A DNA stretch of 8,047 nucleotides, taken from contig CALGTU010000136.1 of assembly GCA_937901465.1 (NCBI GenBank), positions 1 to 8,047 of the forward strand, written 5' to 3'. Made by a program: the position numbers and the translations under genes. Source of the DNA: an uncultured Clostridia bacterium (GTDB lineage Bacteria > Bacillota > Clostridia > Oscillospirales > Ruminococcaceae). The notes below the pieces were generated by a model that did not search any database, was not told the origin of the DNA, and saw only the letters and a program-made list of their open reading frames with translations. Position 1 is the stretch's first letter, and every line of letters begins with the position of its first letter. Below, piece by piece: positions 6,124-8,047 of the stretch.

Positions 6124-7087
6124 CGCTGTCGTTCCTTTCTGAATTGTATTTTTCATATGCTCTTATAATATCTTGAACAAGTTTATGTCTTACTACATCG
6201 ACATCAGTAAATTTTATTACTTTTATATCTTCTACATCTTTAAGAACTTTTGTAGCTTCAATAAGTCCTGATTTTCTTTTATCCGGAAGGTCAATTTGAG
6301 TTATATCACCTGTTATTACTATTTTGCTGTTAAAACCAAGTCTTGTTAAAAACATCTTTATCTGTTCACAAGTGGTGTTCTGTGCTTCGTCAAGAATAAT
6401 AAAAGCATCATCAAGAGTTCTCCCTCTCATATAAGCAAGAGGAGCCACTTCTATACTTCCCTTTTCGAGAAGTCTTGTAAAAGTGTCTGCACCGAACATT
6501 TCAAATAGAGAGTCGTATAAAGGTCTTAAATAAGGGTCAACTTTTTCCTGAAGGTCCCCTGGTAAAAAGCCTAATTTTTCTCCTGCTTCAACAGCGGGTC
6601 GCGTAAGAATAATTTTATTGATTTCATGAGAACGCATAGCCTTTACAGCCATAGCAACTGCAAGATATGTTTTACCTGTTCCTGCAGGACCGACTCCGAA
6701 AACGATTGTATTTGATTTAATAGCATCTATATATTTCTGTTGACCGACAGTTTTAGGTTTAACGGTTTTCCCTGTTGATGTAACACAAACATTATTATTT
6801 GAAATAGTTTTTATCTCTTTGTGTATCCCTTCATCAACCATAGAAAATACATAGCGAACCTCTTGTTCAGCTATTGAATCTCCATTTCTTATTTTGCTGA
6901 GTAAAACATCAATACAAGCAAAAGCAAGAGAAACTTCAGCATCATTACCACTTATTTTAAGGTCTTCTCCACGGCTTAAAATATTGACATTATAATGTTT
7001 TTGTATAAGGTTTATATTTTCATCAAAATCTCCGAGAAGGGAATGCATCTCTCCTGTATCCTCAATCTTTATTATTTTTTCAGACAT
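6116..7087 (-). CDS. phoH: PhoH family ATPase (PhoH-like / YbeZ type)
   Basis: 323 residues, typical of the PhoH-like (YbeZ/YqfE) group. The family is P-loop ATPases related to superfamily 1 helicases. YbeZ works with YbeY in RNA metabolism, and the two genes are neighbours here. An N-terminal region with a probable small RNA-binding fold (about 20-90) leads into the ATPase. Walker A GPAGTGKT is at 133-140 and Walker B IILDEAQN at 230-237, with ITGD at 258-261 and the family ending FTDVDVVRHKLVQDII at 293-308. The ATG at 7087 has AAAGGGTG about 6-8 bases upstream. It overlaps ybeY by 8 bases. The gene appears to lead the long operon, with an extended -10 promoter about 30 bases upstream of the start. 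The symbol is used in the family sense; a phosphate-starvation role is not implied. Confidence 0.96.
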   Translation of the reverse strand: MSEKIIKIEDTGEMHSLLGDFDENINLIQKHYNVNILSRGEDLKISGNDAEVSLAFACIDVLLSKIRNGDSIAEQEVRYVFSMVDEGIHKEIKTISNNNVCVTSTGKTVKPKTVGQQKYIDAIKSNTIVFGVGPAGTGKTYLAVAMAVKAMRSHEINKIILTRPAVEAGEKLGFLPGDLQEKVDPYLRPLYDSLFEMFGADTFTRLLEKGSIEVAPLAYMRGRTLDDAFIILDEAQNTTCEQIKMFLTRLGFNSKIVITGDITQIDLPDKRKSGLIEATKVLKDVEDIKVIKFTDVDVVRHKLVQDIIRAYEKYNSERNDSDA

Positions 7088-7120
7088 CGGTTCACCCTTT
7101 CAACATCACATATATAGTTA

Positions 7121-7129
7121 ATTATATCA
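7121..7129 (-). promoter_or_regulatory. Extended -10 promoter before phoH
   Basis: The minus strand reads TGATATAAT, a perfect extended -10 (TG, one base, TATAAT), in the 79-base yqfD-phoH gap. The hexamer at the -35 position (TGTTCA) is poor, as is common with extended -10 promoters. The start would be near 7114, giving a leader of about 27 bases for phoH-ybeY-era-yqzL-recO-mutS2. Confidence 0.55.
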
Positions 7130-7159
7130 TATCATTTTATATTTGAACAGTATTTTTTT

Positions 7160-7184
7160 AAAAAAATCAGACTATTATATTCTG
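7160..7184 (-). terminator. Weak intrinsic terminator overlapping the yqfD stop
   Basis: On the minus strand CAGAATA and TAGTCTG (forward 7168-7184) can form a 7-bp stem with one mismatch and a 3-base loop. One A and then seven T's (forward 7160-7166) follow. The stem contains the yqfD stop codon. It is weak and A+T-rich, so termination may be partial. Confidence 0.4.
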
Positions 7185-8047
7185 TTTTATACCTATTTTG
7201 CTATCAATTGTATATATAATTCTTATTCTTATGCCTTTACTGTCGTTTTCCTTTATAATTTCTTTGTCATATATTATTTTATCAGAATAAAATATTTTTT
7301 CGTAATCATTAATTTTTTCCATGCATTTTTCTTCCGCTGAAATCGGCGTATCAGTCACCTCTTTATATTCATAAAGATGGTATGTATCTGTTGATATTCC
7401 TATAGGAAGTTTTATATTAAAAATAGAAAAAATATTTGTTCTGGTTTCTGTTTTAATCATTTTATCTTCAGGAATATTATTTTTTTGATATAAATTTTTC
7501 CCCCATAAAGAAAGAGATTTATTCTCAATTTTACCAGATTCGATAAGAGATACCAATTCGAGTGGCTGATAAAAACAAACTTCTTCTGTATATCTTGCGG
7601 TTATCTCACCTTCTGCTCTTACGGCAGCGGATTTACCGAATTTGTCAGTAACAATTCCGCTTATAAGAACATCTCCTTTAGCAACGCCATCACCTTCTTT
7701 GACAGCCGGAGTTCCACTATAAACTTTTATTTTTACGATTTGAGCATTTTTATTTGAAATAATATTACATTTCTGATTTATAGGGACCATATCAGGCTTA
7801 TCCGTTCCTTCCCTGACATCTACTATCAGTATCCCGCCCGAATTTCTTACTGTTGCCCAAGAAATTTCATCGAATTCTATATAAAGTTTTCTTCCCATAT
7901 TATCCATATCTATTTCGGGAATAAGTGTCCAATAATCAATGTTATTTCTTTTCAGAAAATCAAGGATTTGTTCATCTGAAACCTTTTGATTACCATTTAT
8001 ATCAATTTTAAGCACTATATTTGAAAGAAAAAAAGATATAAAGATAA
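7167..8047 (-). CDS. yqfD: Sporulation protein YqfD, 5' end outside window
   Basis: 292 residues of a gene that runs off the right edge; the family is about 390-400 residues, so roughly 100 N-terminal residues are missing. An internal GTG at 8015 is not the start. The frame stays open to 8047 and encodes IFISFFLSNIVLKIDINGNQ, a hydrophobic segment leading into the post-membrane domain, as in YqfD. The domain shows ISWATVRNSGGILIVDV, then VYSGTPAVKEGDGVAKGDVL, a turn-rich segment resembling a lipoyl-like/hairpin fold, then GEITAR, and later KLPIGISTDTYHLYEYKEV. YqfD is a mother-cell membrane protein of the sporulation programme in Bacillus and clostridia; its precise role is not well defined. 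It is normally paired with yqfC and followed by phoH, as here. It predicts that the organism, or its ancestor, forms spores. TGA at 7167 sits within a weak terminator. Confidence 0.93.
   Translation of the reverse strand, partial: IFISFFLSNIVLKIDINGNQKVSDEQILDFLKRNNIDYWTLIPEIDMDNMGRKLYIEFDEISWATVRNSGGILIVDVREGTDKPDMVPINQKCNIISNKNAQIVKIKVYSGTPAVKEGDGVAKGDVLISGIVTDKFGKSAAVRAEGEITARYTEEVCFYQPLELVSLIESGKIENKSLSLWGKNLYQKNNIPEDKMIKTETRTNIFSIFNIKLPIGISTDTYHLYEYKEVTDTPISAEEKCMEKINDYEKIFYSDKIIYDKEIIKENDSKGIRIRIIYTIDSKIGIKQNIIV

Noticed and set aside
6124..6156. Upstream ATG giving ybeY 11 more residues.
   Set aside because: The ATG at 6123 is better placed after AAGGAA and gives the normal YbeY start; the extension lies within phoH.
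7687..7730. Plus-strand TTGACA followed by TATAAA within yqfD.
   Set aside because: The spacer is only about 13 bases and the pair lies antisense inside a conserved gene.
8013..8015. GTG as the start of yqfD.
   Set aside because: The frame is open beyond it to the window edge and encodes the expected hydrophobic segment, and a complete YqfD is about 100 residues longer.

Overview
The window looks like a chromosomal segment of a low-G+C Firmicute, most likely a clostridial cluster IV (Oscillospiraceae/Ruminococcaceae, Ruminococcus-like) organism. The basis is the A+T-rich composition, the strong AGGAGG-type ribosome binding sites, the sporulation gene yqfD, the Firmicute gene order yqfD-phoH-ybeY-era-yqzL-recO, and a Xer-type recombinase whose sequence resembles the chromosomal Xer-like protein I associate with that group. 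The genus is an inference from recall; I ran no search.

Every supported gene is on the minus strand, so the window reads right to left. From the right edge: yqfD (5' end outside the window) ends at a weak terminator. An extended -10 promoter then precedes a tight run phoH-ybeY-era-yqzL-recO-mutS2 (7087 to 1422). In this run phoH/ybeY, yqzL/recO and recO/mutS2 overlap, and ybeY/era are 3 bases apart. A second weak promoter may sit in the era-yqzL gap. The 45-codon yqzL gene is easy to miss, and its last 41 bases overlap recO. The run ends in a clear hairpin terminator (1388-1419) just past the mutS2 stop. The run combines ribosome/16S rRNA maturation (ybeY, era, probably phoH) with DNA recombination and rescue of stalled or collided ribosomes (recO, mutS2).

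The left part holds a tyrosine recombinase (953 to beyond base 1) with all catalytic residues, and a 434-base A+T-rich gap (954-1387) between it and mutS2. This gap is the most interesting part. It has a near-consensus promoter (TTGACA, 17-base spacer, TATACT) that would make a leader of about 350 bases for the recombinase gene. It also has several strong inverted repeats and a sequence whose left arm matches the Firmicute dif site. Three 30-31 bp palindromes in it share two arm types: one is A/A, one B/B, and the third an A/B hybrid. Two of these copies are exactly 300 bp apart and bracket the promoter. I read the gap as a likely control and/or target region for the adjacent recombinase.

The coding part is ordinary housekeeping. 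I see no defence system, CRISPR array, insertion sequence, tRNA or rRNA. The possible new biology is confined to the recombinase and its upstream gap.
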